From Pseudomonas mandelii (GTDB lineage: Bacteria > Pseudomonadota > Gammaproteobacteria > Pseudomonadales > Pseudomonadaceae): DNA of 64,000 nt. Location of the stretch: positions 188,343 through 252,342 of the forward strand of contig NZ_RCZA01000011.1 in assembly GCF_006438925.1 (NCBI RefSeq), given 5' to 3'. Every line of letters begins with the position of its first letter. Position 1 is the stretch's first letter. The translations under genes were made by a program, and so were the position numbers. Positions 44,074-51,726 of this stretch are shown here, one piece after another. Under the pieces are notes generated by a model that saw nothing but the letters and a program-made list of their open reading frames with translations, searched no databases and was not told the DNA's origin.

Positions 44074-45462
44074 ATGAGTGGCGAAAAAAACGTCGAGCAG
44101 TGGAAAGCGTTTATCGAAGGCTGCCTGGACTTCCGTCCGACAGACGGCGTGTTCCGGATCGCCCGGGACATTTTCACCGAACCGCAGTTGTTCGATCTGG
44201 AGATGGAACTGATCTTCGAGAAGAACTGGATCTATGCCTGTCACGAAAGTGAGTTGGCCAACAATCACGACTTCATCACTATGCGCGCCGGCCGCCAGCC
44301 AATGATCATCACCCGCGACGGTGACGGTCAGCTCAATGCGTTGATCAACGCCTGCCAGCATCGCGGCACGACCCTGACCCGTGTCGGCAAGGGCAACCAG
44401 TCGACCTTCACCTGCCCGTTCCACGCCTGGTGCTACAAAAGCGACGGCCGCCTGGTGAAGGTCAAGGCGCCCGGCGAATACCCGGAAGGGTTCGACAAGG
44501 CCACACGCGGCCTGAAAAAAGCACGCATCGAGAGCTACAAGGGGTTTGTGTTTATCAGCCTGGATGTTCATGCCGATAACAGCCTCGAAGACTTCCTCGG
44601 CGACGCCAAAGTGTTCTTCGACATGATGGTTGCCCAATCGCCCACCGGTGAGCTGGAGGTGCTGCCCGGCAAGTCAGCCTACACGTATGACGGCAACTGG
44701 AAGTTGCAGAACGAAAACGGCCTCGACGGTTATCACGTCAGCACTGTCCACTACAACTACGTGGCCACCGTGCAACACCGCCAGCAGGTCAACAGCGAGA
44801 ACGGCACTGACAGCGGCACCACGCTCGACTACAGCAAACTCGGCGCTGGCGACGCCAATACCGATGACGGCTGGTTCGCCTTCGATAACGGCCACAGCCT
44901 GCTGTTCAGTGACATGCCGAACCCGACGGTGCGCTCCGGTTACGCCACGATCATGCCGCGGCTGATCGAAGAACACGGTCAGGAAAAAGCTGAGTGGATG
45001 ATGCACCGACTGCGTAATCTGAACATTTATCCGAGCCTGTTTTTCCTCGATCAGATCAGCTCGCAACTGCGCATAATCCGCCCGATAGCCTGGAACAAGA
45101 CTGAAATCATCAGCCAGTGCCTGGGCGTAAAAAACGAGTCGGACGCGGATCGTGAAAACCGGATTCGTCAGTTCGAAGACTTCTTCAACGTGTCGGGTCT
45201 GGGCACTCCGGATGACCTGGTGGAGTTCCGCGAAGCCCAGCGTGGTTTCCAGGCACGCCTGGAACGCTGGAGCGATATTTCCCGTGGCAGTCACCAATGG
45301 GCAACCGGCGCCACGCCCAACAGCGAGTCGATCGGCATCGCCCCGGCCATGACCGGAACCGAATTCACCCACGAAGGGCTTTACGTCAACCAGCACAGCA
45401 ACTGGCAGAAATTCCTGCTCGATGGCCTGGAAGCGAAATCCCTGAAGCTACGTGAGGTGTGA
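44074..45462 (+). CDS. antA: anthranilate 1,2-dioxygenase, large (alpha) subunit
   Basis: The protein has 462 residues. The Rieske [2Fe-2S] site is Cys94-x-His96 ... Cys114-x2-His117 (CQHRG, CPFHAW). The mononuclear iron site has His221 and His226 in NGLDGYHVSTVH. The subunit belongs to the benzoate/anthranilate class of ring-hydroxylating oxygenases and, with AntB and the reductase AntC, converts anthranilate to catechol, CO2 and ammonia using NADH and O2. It is the first gene of antABC; antB starts 2 bases after its stop. Confidence 0.95.
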   Translation: MSGEKNVEQWKAFIEGCLDFRPTDGVFRIARDIFTEPQLFDLEMELIFEKNWIYACHESELANNHDFITMRAGRQPMIITRDGDGQLNALINACQHRGTTLTRVGKGNQSTFTCPFHAWCYKSDGRLVKVKAPGEYPEGFDKATRGLKKARIESYKGFVFISLDVHADNSLEDFLGDAKVFFDMMVAQSPTGELEVLPGKSAYTYDGNWKLQNENGLDGYHVSTVHYNYVATVQHRQQVNSENGTDSGTTLDYSKLGAGDANTDDGWFAFDNGHSLLFSDMPNPTVRSGYATIMPRLIEEHGQEKAEWMMHRLRNLNIYPSLFFLDQISSQLRIIRPIAWNKTEIISQCLGVKNESDADRENRIRQFEDFFNVSGLGTPDDLVEFREAQRGFQARLERWSDISRGSHQWATGATPNSESIGIAPAMTGTEFTHEGLYVNQHSNWQKFLLDGLEAKSLKLREV

Positions 45463-45464
45463 AC

Positions 45465-45956
45465 ATGAATGCGCAATTGCAGTACCAGATCGAACAGTTT
45501 TTCTATCGCAAATCCGAACTGTGCGACGCCCAGGAGTGGGACGCCTATATCAAGCTGTTCGACGAGCACAGCGAGTTTCACCTGCCGCAGTGGGACTCGG
45601 AACACGTTTACACCGTCGACCCCAAGCGCGAAATGTCGCTGATCTACTACCCCAATCGTTCCGGTCTGGAGGACCGCGTGTTCCGCCTGCGCACGGGCAA
45701 ATCCGCGTCCTCAACGCCGATGCCGCGCACCTTGCACCTGATCAACAACGTACGGATCGAAGAGGTCGAGGGCGGCGAGCTGGAGGTGCGTCTGAACTGG
45801 CACACCTTGTTCTATCGCCTGGCCACGTCCGAACAGTTCTATGGCCGCGCGACCTATCGCCTCAAGCCTCACGCAGACAGCTGGCTGATCACCCGCAAGC
45901 ATGTCCTGCTGCTCAACGACACCATCAACTCGGTGCTCGATTTCTACCACCTCTGA
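45465..45956 (+). CDS. antB: anthranilate 1,2-dioxygenase, small (beta) subunit
   Basis: The protein has 163 residues with the NTF2-like fold of ring-hydroxylating dioxygenase beta subunits: QIEQFFYRKSELCDAQEWDAYIKLFDEHSEFHLPQW, then the late WLITRKHVLLLNDTINSVLDFYHL. The subunit is structural, completing the alpha3beta3 oxygenase. ATG 45465 was preferred over the GTG six bases earlier because that GTG overlaps the antA stop. antC starts 17 bases after its stop. Confidence 0.94.
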   Translation: MNAQLQYQIEQFFYRKSELCDAQEWDAYIKLFDEHSEFHLPQWDSEHVYTVDPKREMSLIYYPNRSGLEDRVFRLRTGKSASSTPMPRTLHLINNVRIEEVEGGELEVRLNWHTLFYRLATSEQFYGRATYRLKPHADSWLITRKHVLLLNDTINSVLDFYHL

Positions 45957-45973
45957 AACCATGGAGACCGGGC

Positions 45974-46999
45974 ATGAACCACAAGGTCGCGTTCAGCTTT
46001 GCCGACGGCAAAACGCTGTTCTTTCCCGTACAGCCTAACGAAATACTGCTCGACGCCGCCCTGCGCAACGGCATCAACATTCCTCTGGATTGCCGCGAAG
46101 GCGTCTGCGGAACATGCCAGGGGCGCTGCGAGTCGGGCGACTACAGCCAGGACTATGTGGATGAGGAAGCCCTCTCCAACCAGGACCTGCAACAACGCAA
46201 AATGCTCACCTGCCAGACTCGGGTGAAGTCCGATGCTGCGTTTTATTTCGACTTCGCTTCCAGCCTGTGCAGCGCCTCGGCCCCCGAGCAACTCAGCGGC
46301 AAAGTCACTGAAGTCAGGCAGGTCTCAGCCAGCACTGCGATCCTGCATCTGGATCTGGATCTGGGCACGACAGGCTTGCTGGATTTTTTGCCGGGGCAAT
46401 ACGCCCGGTTGCTGATCCCTGGGACTCAAAGCAGGCGCTCCTACTCGTTCGCCAATCGACCGAGCGACAGCAATCAGCTGCAGTTCCTGATTCGCTTGCT
46501 GCCCGACGGCGTGATGAGTAACTACATCCGTGAACGCTGTCAGGTGGGTGATGAAATCGCCCTGGAGGCACCGCTGGGCGCCTTCTATCTTCGGCACGTC
46601 GCCAAACCGCTGATCCTGGTGGCCGGCGGAACCGGGCTTTCCGCGCTGCTGGGTATGCTCGACGAACTCGCCGAGCGCGGGTGCGCGCAACCGGTGCATT
46701 TGTACTATGGCGTGCGAGACGCTGCCGATCTGTGCGAACGCACACGCATCGCCGCCTATGCCGAGCGTATTCCGGGGTTTCGCTACACCGAGGTCGTCAG
46801 CGATCCTTCGCCACAATGGGCAGGAAAGCGCGGCTACATTGCCGAGCATTTCGACACCAGTGAACTGCGCGACGCGCCGATCGACATGTACGTCTGCGGG
46901 CCACCGCCCATGGTCGAGTCGATCAAGAGCTGGTTGCAGACTCAGGCACTGGAGACCGTGCATCTGTATTACGAAAAATTCACCGAGAGTAATATCTGA
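45974..46999 (+). CDS. antC: anthranilate 1,2-dioxygenase reductase component
   Basis: The protein has 341 residues in three domains. An N-terminal plant-type [2Fe-2S] ferredoxin has Cys40, Cys45, Cys48 and Cys80 (CREGVCGTC). A flavin-binding domain with RSYSFANRPSD follows at about 105-205, and an NAD-binding domain with LVAGGTGLSALLGML and YVCGPPPMVESIK. It passes electrons from NADH to the AntAB oxygenase. The frame is open far upstream through antB, but ATG 45974 follows a GGAGA ribosome site and gives the correct family length. Confidence 0.95.
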   Translation: MNHKVAFSFADGKTLFFPVQPNEILLDAALRNGINIPLDCREGVCGTCQGRCESGDYSQDYVDEEALSNQDLQQRKMLTCQTRVKSDAAFYFDFASSLCSASAPEQLSGKVTEVRQVSASTAILHLDLDLGTTGLLDFLPGQYARLLIPGTQSRRSYSFANRPSDSNQLQFLIRLLPDGVMSNYIRERCQVGDEIALEAPLGAFYLRHVAKPLILVAGGTGLSALLGMLDELAERGCAQPVHLYYGVRDAADLCERTRIAAYAERIPGFRYTEVVSDPSPQWAGKRGYIAEHFDTSELRDAPIDMYVCGPPPMVESIKSWLQTQALETVHLYYEKFTESNI

Positions 47000-47019
47000 T
47001 CTTTCAAATCAGGCCTGAC

Positions 47020-47027
47020 AACAATAA
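47020..47027 (+). promoter_or_regulatory. candidate Hfq/Crc motif before aroP
   Basis: AACAATAA is an exact AAnAAnAA match 16-23 bases before the aroP start, just upstream of the GAAGGGA ribosome site. Confidence 0.5.
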
Positions 47028-47042
47028 TCAGAAGGGAACGAG

Positions 47043-48446
47043 ATGGCGGATGAAATCTTGCAACAGGGAACGCTCAAGCGGGGGTTGAAAAATCGTCATA
47101 TTCAACTGATCGCATTGGGCGGGGCGATTGGCACCGGGCTGTTTTTAGGCTCTGCCGGCGTACTCAAGTCGGCCGGTCCGTCGATGATCCTCGGCTATGC
47201 GATTGCCGGGTTCATTGCCTTCCTGATCATGCGCCAGTTGGGCGAAATGATTGTCGAAGAGCCGGTGGCCGGTTCGTTCAGCCACTTCGCCCACAAGTAT
47301 TGGAGCGGTTATGCAGGATTTCTGTCCGGGTGGAACTATTGGGTGCTGTACGTGCTGGTGGGCATGGCCGAGCTGACGGCTGTCGGCAAGTACGTGCAGT
47401 TCTGGTGGCCGGAAGTCCCCACTTGGGTGAGCGCGGCAGTGTTCTTCGTGCTGGTCAACCTGATCAATACGATGAACGTCAAAGTCTTCGGCGAGATGGA
47501 GTTCTGGTTCGCGATCATCAAGGTCGTGGCGATCATCGGTATGATCGCCCTCGGTTGCTACATGCTGTTCAGCGGCTCCGGGGGCCCGCAAGCTTCGGTC
47601 AGTAACCTGTGGAGTCACGGCGGTTTCTTCCCCAACGGCACCACCGGTTTGCTGATGTCGATGGCGTTCATCATGTTCTCCTTTGGTGGCCTGGAGCTGG
47701 TCGGCATCACTGCCGCTGAAGCCAGCGAACCGAGGAAGGTGATACCCAAGGCGATCAACCAGGTGGTGTATCGCGTGCTGATCTTCTACGTCGGCGCACT
47801 CACCGTTCTGCTTTCGCTGTATCCGTGGGATCAACTGCTGCAGACCCTGGGCGCTTCGGGCGATGCCTACAGTGGCAGCCCGTTCGTGCAGATCTTCTCG
47901 CTGATCGGCAGCAATACCGCCGCGCATATCCTCAATTTCGTGGTACTGACCGCAGCGCTCTCGGTTTACAACAGCGGCGTCTACTGCAACAGCCGCATGC
48001 TCTACGGCCTGGCCGAACAGGGCGACGCACCGAAGTCGCTGATGAAACTGAACAAACAGGGCGTGCCATTGCGGGCGCTGGGTATCTCGGCGCTGATCAC
48101 TATGTTGTCCGTGCTGGTCAACTACCTCGCGCCCCATGAAGCGCTGGAGTTGCTGTTCGCACTCGTGGTCGCCTCGCTGATGATTAACTGGACGCTGATC
48201 AGCCTGACCCACCTGAAGTTTCGTAAAGTCATGGGCCAGCAAGGCATCGTGCCAGGCTTCAAGTCGTTCTGGTTTCCCTTCAGCAACTACCTGTGCCTGG
48301 CGTTCATGGCCATGATCATCTGCGTGATGTGGATGATTCCGGGAATACGCGCCTCGGTCTTCGCCATCCCGGTCTGGGTCTTGATCATCTACGTGTTCTA
48401 CCGGGTGCGTGTAGCGAGGGATCGAGGCTTGCCAGTCGCTCAATAG
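47043..48446 (+). CDS. aroP: aromatic amino-acid permease AroP
   Basis: The protein has 467 residues and twelve helices, closely matching E. coli AroP along its whole length: LKRGLKNRHIQLIALGGAIGTG at the start, then IMRQLGEMIVEEPVAGSFSH, SGWNYWVLYVLVGMAELTAVG and FGGLELVGITAAEASEP. AroP imports tryptophan, tyrosine and phenylalanine with protons. It starts 43 bases after antC on the same strand and so may be the fourth gene of the ant operon, linking tryptophan import to degradation. A strong terminator follows. Confidence 0.9.
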   Translation: MADEILQQGTLKRGLKNRHIQLIALGGAIGTGLFLGSAGVLKSAGPSMILGYAIAGFIAFLIMRQLGEMIVEEPVAGSFSHFAHKYWSGYAGFLSGWNYWVLYVLVGMAELTAVGKYVQFWWPEVPTWVSAAVFFVLVNLINTMNVKVFGEMEFWFAIIKVVAIIGMIALGCYMLFSGSGGPQASVSNLWSHGGFFPNGTTGLLMSMAFIMFSFGGLELVGITAAEASEPRKVIPKAINQVVYRVLIFYVGALTVLLSLYPWDQLLQTLGASGDAYSGSPFVQIFSLIGSNTAAHILNFVVLTAALSVYNSGVYCNSRMLYGLAEQGDAPKSLMKLNKQGVPLRALGISALITMLSVLVNYLAPHEALELLFALVVASLMINWTLISLTHLKFRKVMGQQGIVPGFKSFWFPFSNYLCLAFMAMIICVMWMIPGIRASVFAIPVWVLIIYVFYRVRVARDRGLPVAQ

Positions 48447-48460
48447 TCCCGGAGCGCAAC

Positions 48461-48497
48461 AAAAAGCCCCGGCATTCAATGAATGCCGGGGCTTTTT
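48461..48497. terminator. bidirectional terminator between aroP and kynA
   Basis: A perfect 17-bp stem (48461-48477 with 48481-48497) has core AGCCCCGGCATTC, a 3-base loop, an A-run on one side and a T-run on the other. It serves both convergent transcripts. Confidence 0.92.
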
Positions 48498-48510
48498 TAT
48501 ACGGACGGGA

Positions 48511-49365
48511 TCAGAGGGTCGAACGCACCCGCCACAACTCCGGGAACAGCACGGTATCGAGCATTTTGCGCAGATAACCGACACCTTCAGTGCCGCCGGT
48601 TCCCGGTTGAAAGCCAATGATCCGCTCAACCGTGGTGACATGACGGAAGCGCCATTGACGGAACGAATCCTCGAGGTCGATGAGTTTTTCGGCCAGTTGA
48701 TAGAGATCCCAATAACGCGAAGGATCTTTGTAGACCTCGCGCCAGGCGGCTTCGACCGAGGCGTCATGCTCTGTCGGGAGGGTTGGGTCTCGCTCGAAAC
48801 GCTGTGGGTCAATCTTCAAGCCCGCGCTGACCATCAAGCGAATCGCTTCGTCATACAGCGAAGGGGTCGCGATCGCCTTTTCAAGTTCCTGCAATAATTC
48901 CGGCCGATGGGCATGGGGGCGCAACAGGGTCGCGCTTTTGTTGCCCAAAATGAACTCAATCTCACGGTATTGAAACGACTGAAAACCGGACGACTGCCCC
49001 AAAAAAGGCCTGATTGAGTGGTATTCGGTGGGAGTCATGGTAGCCAGCACCGTCCAGGCATGCACCAGTTGATCAAAAATCCGCGAGACCCGCGCCAGCA
49101 TCTTGAAGGCCGGTGGCAACTCTCCCAGCCGGACGTGTTCGCGGGCAGCCTTGAGCTCGTGCAACATCAGCTTCATCCACAACTCGGACGTCTGGTGCTG
49201 GATGATGAACAGCATCTCGTTATGGTCCGGCGACAACGGGTGCTGTGCACTGAGAATGCGCCCCAGATCCAAGTAGTCGCCGTAGCTCATGGAATCAGAA
49301 AAATTCAGCTCGGCGTTATGCCATTCCCCTGTCTGGTTAACAGGTGAATAGGGACATTGGCTCAT
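48511..49365 (-). CDS. kynA: tryptophan 2,3-dioxygenase
   Basis: The protein has 284 residues, the usual bacterial length. It carries LTFSDSMSYGDYL-like residues near the start (NFSDSMSYGDYLDLGRILSAQHP), then MLFIIQHQTSELWMKLMLHELKAA around the distal haem pocket, SIRPFLGQSSGFQSFQYREIEF and RFRHVTTVERIIGFQPGTGGTEGVGYL toward the C-terminus with the proximal haem histidine. It opens the indole ring of tryptophan to N-formylkynurenine. Its ATG overlaps the kynB stop, so kynB-kynA form a coupled operon. Confidence 0.96.
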   Translation of the reverse strand: MSQCPYSPVNQTGEWHNAELNFSDSMSYGDYLDLGRILSAQHPLSPDHNEMLFIIQHQTSELWMKLMLHELKAAREHVRLGELPPAFKMLARVSRIFDQLVHAWTVLATMTPTEYHSIRPFLGQSSGFQSFQYREIEFILGNKSATLLRPHAHRPELLQELEKAIATPSLYDEAIRLMVSAGLKIDPQRFERDPTLPTEHDASVEAAWREVYKDPSRYWDLYQLAEKLIDLEDSFRQWRFRHVTTVERIIGFQPGTGGTEGVGYLRKMLDTVLFPELWRVRSTL

Positions 49366-50027
49366 TGAGCAGGCTCCTCACGTTGCGGTGAATTCAATGG
49401 ACGCAGAATTGCCCTCACCGGGCTGGCGTCGAGATTGGCAAAGCGCAGCGGCAGCGCGATCAACTCATAGTCCCCTTCCGGGACCTCATCGAGCACGATG
49501 CCTTCGAGAATAGCCATGCCGTGACGGGCCACGGCGTTGTGCGAATCCATGGTCTTGGATTGCTGCGGGTCCAGCGATGGCGTATCGATACCGATCAAGC
49601 GCACGCCGAGACTGGCGAGCAGGTCGACGGTTTCTTTGGCGACGGCGGTGAAATCCGGGTCCCAGCTGGTCAGCGGCGCTTGTCGATACGTGCGCAGCAG
49701 GACGCGTTCGGGCAGGTTGTCCAGTCGACTCTCTATTTGCTCCGGTTGCACCAGTCGGCCGCTGTCCAGGCAATGCAACACCCGGCAAGGCCCGATATAA
49801 ACATCAAGCGACACATCGCCAATGGCTGCGCCCTCCGGGCTGTAGTGCAGCGGTGCATCGACGTGAGCGCCGGTGTGCGGCGACAGCGTGATACGCCCGA
49901 CATTCACCGGGCATTCAGGCCCGAAGGTCCAGACGCGCTCCTCCTGGAACGGCGTATCACCCGGCCAGGTCGGTGTTGCGGTACTCAAGGGCGGGCTGAT
50001 GTCCCACCACGACATTGTTTTTTTCAT
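49362..50027 (-). CDS. kynB: kynurenine formamidase
   Basis: The protein has 221 residues of the cyclase/KynB metal-dependent hydrolase family: WWDISPPLSTATPTWPGDTPF, the metal motif HTGAHVDAPLHY, and IGIDTPSLDPQQSKTMDSHN. It hydrolyses N-formylkynurenine to kynurenine and formate. ATG 50027 is taken as start; ATG 50015, four codons later, is also possible. A longer in-frame extension of 80 residues was rejected as unlike the family. The first codons are A-rich (AAAAACAA at 50015-50022), a possible Crc target on the start codon. Its stop overlaps the kynA start. Confidence 0.94.
   Translation of the reverse strand: MKKTMSWWDISPPLSTATPTWPGDTPFQEERVWTFGPECPVNVGRITLSPHTGAHVDAPLHYSPEGAAIGDVSLDVYIGPCRVLHCLDSGRLVQPEQIESRLDNLPERVLLRTYRQAPLTSWDPDFTAVAKETVDLLASLGVRLIGIDTPSLDPQQSKTMDSHNAVARHGMAILEGIVLDEVPEGDYELIALPLRFANLDASPVRAILRPLNSPQREEPAQ
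50015..50022 (-). promoter_or_regulatory. candidate Hfq/Crc motif over the kynB start
   Basis: The mRNA-sense AAAAACAA matches AAnAAnAA and lies within codons 2-5 of kynB. It may simply reflect Lys codons, so this one is weaker than the others. Confidence 0.35.
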
Positions 50028-50313
50028 TACAAAGCTCTCGGCCTTTTCCGAAGTGAATGATACGAGTGATACCTGTGCATGTTCTTGCAAAAACGTTCGC
50101 AAAAGCCTGAGGCTTTCGCACAAACTGCCAGGAATCGGCAGTTTATCGAGAGGAAATTTCAACGTACGCATCGCCGGTTTCCACCGCCAAGCGTTGTATG
50201 AACAGACGACGGCCGCTGCGCTTCTGGATACCTCAATGTCGAGCACAGACAACTGGTGCCGGACCAAGCCCTATAGGGTGCGACTTCAGTTCTCCCTAAC
50301 GCTCGGAGTCATC

Positions 50314-50658
50314 ATGTCCGCACCGATTACCGTTCTTCGCGATACCCACCCACTGCCGGTACTCGATGCCTGCAAATGGGAAAAACTCGAAGGCGACCCG
50401 CACACCGTCAACCTCAACGCCTACACCAGCGAAGACGGCAGCAAAATCATGGGCACCTGGATCTGCACGCCAGGCAAGTGGTATGTGGAATACGTGAAGT
50501 GGGAATACTGCGATTTCCGCGAGGGGTACTGCATCATCACCCCAGAGGGAAAGGAGCCGATCCATCTGCGTGCCGGTGATATTTTCGTCATTGAGCCGGG
50601 CATGAAAGGCACGTGGGAAGTGGTTGAGACCGTGCGCAAGTATTTCGTGTTTGCCTGA
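50314..50658 (+). CDS. small single-domain cupin protein
   Basis: The protein has 114 residues forming one cupin barrel of the cupin_3 (ureidoglycine-related) type: GTWICTPGKWYVEYVKWEYCDFREGYCIITPEGKEPIHLRAGDIFVIEPGMKGTWEV, with a C-terminal RKYFVF. Many such proteins occur beside amino-acid catabolic genes without known activity. ATG 50314 was chosen; a longer frame starting inside kynB on the other strand is a shadow. It is divergent from kynB across 286 bases, which suggests, but does not prove, a link with tryptophan degradation. Confidence 0.84.
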   Translation: MSAPITVLRDTHPLPVLDACKWEKLEGDPHTVNLNAYTSEDGSKIMGTWICTPGKWYVEYVKWEYCDFREGYCIITPEGKEPIHLRAGDIFVIEPGMKGTWEVVETVRKYFVFA

Positions 50659-50661
50659 TGC

Positions 50662-50698
50662 AAAAAAACCGGGAGGTCACCCGACGTGATTTCCCGGT
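50662..50698 (-). terminator. minus-strand terminator for mmsB
   Basis: Read on the minus strand, ACCGGGA (50692-50698) and TCCCGGT (50668-50674) pair around a 17-base loop and are followed by seven U (50662-50668). It lies beyond the REPIN that follows mmsB. It could also form at the end of the cupin transcript, but there it has no T-run. Confidence 0.6.
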
Positions 50699-50723
50699 AA
50701 ATATCTATGGGTACATGCTGCCC

Positions 50724-50815
50724 CTGTGGGAGCGAGCCTGCTCGCGATGAGGCCAGCACATTCAACATCAACGATAACTGATCTACCGTTATCGCGAGCA
50801 GGCTCACTCCCACAG
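50724..50815. repeat. REPIN-type pair of REP sequences
   Basis: Inverted 23-base units at 50724-50746 and 50793-50815 (the latter with one changed base) share the GAGCGAGCCTGCTCGCG core. The units point the opposite way relative to the pairs at 31581 and 35678. The element lies in the 3' untranslated part of mmsB. Confidence 0.9.
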
Positions 50816-50828
50816 GTTTCCAGCCCGA

Positions 50829-51716
50829 TTATTGCGGTTTGCGATAGCTGTTGATGATCGCCGAGAAGTCCTTGCCACCTTCCCCACGCTGGCTCATCGC
50901 CTGATACAACTGCTGGGCTACCGCGCCGAGCACCACCGGTTGGTGCGCCTGACGTGCAGCTTCCGTGGCCAGCCCCAGATCCTTGAGCATCAATTCGGCA
51001 CCGAAACCACCGGTATAGCCGCGCGAAGCCGGCGCCGTTTCGACGATGCCCGGCCACGGATTGTACATCTCCGAACTCCAGCAACGGCCGGTGGAACTGT
51101 TGATGATTCCCGCCAACACCGTCGTGTCGATCCCGAGCGCATCGCCCAGCGCCATGGCTTCGCTGACACCGACCATGGAGATCGCCAGCAGCAGGTTGTT
51201 GCAGATCTTGGCGATTTGCCCGGTGCCGACTTCGCCGCAATGGACGATGTTGCGGCCCATTTGCGCCAGCACGGGTTGCAGGGTGGCGAACAGCTCAGGG
51301 GTAGCGCCGACCATAAACGTCAGGGTCCCGGCTGCCGCACCGCCAGTACCGCCAGACACAGGCGCATCCGCCATGGCCACGCCTTGCTTGGCCGCCGCCG
51401 CAGCAACTTCACGCGCCGTCTGCGGATCGATGGTGCTGCAATCGACTGCCGGCACGCCCTTGGCGATACCTGCCAGCACGCCGTCTTCACCCAGCCACAC
51501 GCTGCGCACATGCACCGCGGCGGGCAGCATGGTGATCACAAGCTCCGCGTCTTGAGCGGCTTCTCGTGCCGAAGCGCTGATGCTGCCGCCCAGTTGTTCC
51601 AGCTCTGCCAGAACGGTTTTGTTCAGGTCGACCAGCCGTAGCGAATGGCCGGCCTTGATCAGGTTGCGCGCCATCGGCGCGCCCATGTTGCCGAGACCGA
51701 TAAAAGCGATTTTCAT
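50829..51716 (-). CDS. mmsB: 3-hydroxyisobutyrate dehydrogenase
   Basis: The protein has 295 residues of the beta-hydroxyacid dehydrogenase family. The N-terminal NAD motif is IGLGNMGAPMARNLIKAGH, the substrate motif is DAPVSGGTGGAAAGTL, the catalytic-lysine region is GQIAKICNNLLLAISMVGVSEAMALG, and the C-terminal GKDFSAI is typical. It oxidises 3-hydroxyisobutyrate to methylmalonate semialdehyde in valine catabolism. It starts 10 bases after the mmsA stop and is the second gene of mmsAB. Confidence 0.95.
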   Translation of the reverse strand: MKIAFIGLGNMGAPMARNLIKAGHSLRLVDLNKTVLAELEQLGGSISASAREAAQDAELVITMLPAAVHVRSVWLGEDGVLAGIAKGVPAVDCSTIDPQTAREVAAAAAKQGVAMADAPVSGGTGGAAAGTLTFMVGATPELFATLQPVLAQMGRNIVHCGEVGTGQIAKICNNLLLAISMVGVSEAMALGDALGIDTTVLAGIINSSTGRCWSSEMYNPWPGIVETAPASRGYTGGFGAELMLKDLGLATEAARQAHQPVVLGAVAQQLYQAMSQRGEGGKDFSAIINSYRKPQ

Positions 51717-51726
51717 GTCCGGCTCC

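Noticed and set aside
47145..48812. Minus-strand open frame of 555 codons opposite aroP
   Set aside because: No domain is recognisable, it crosses the strong terminator at 48461-48497, and AroP is certain on the plus strand.
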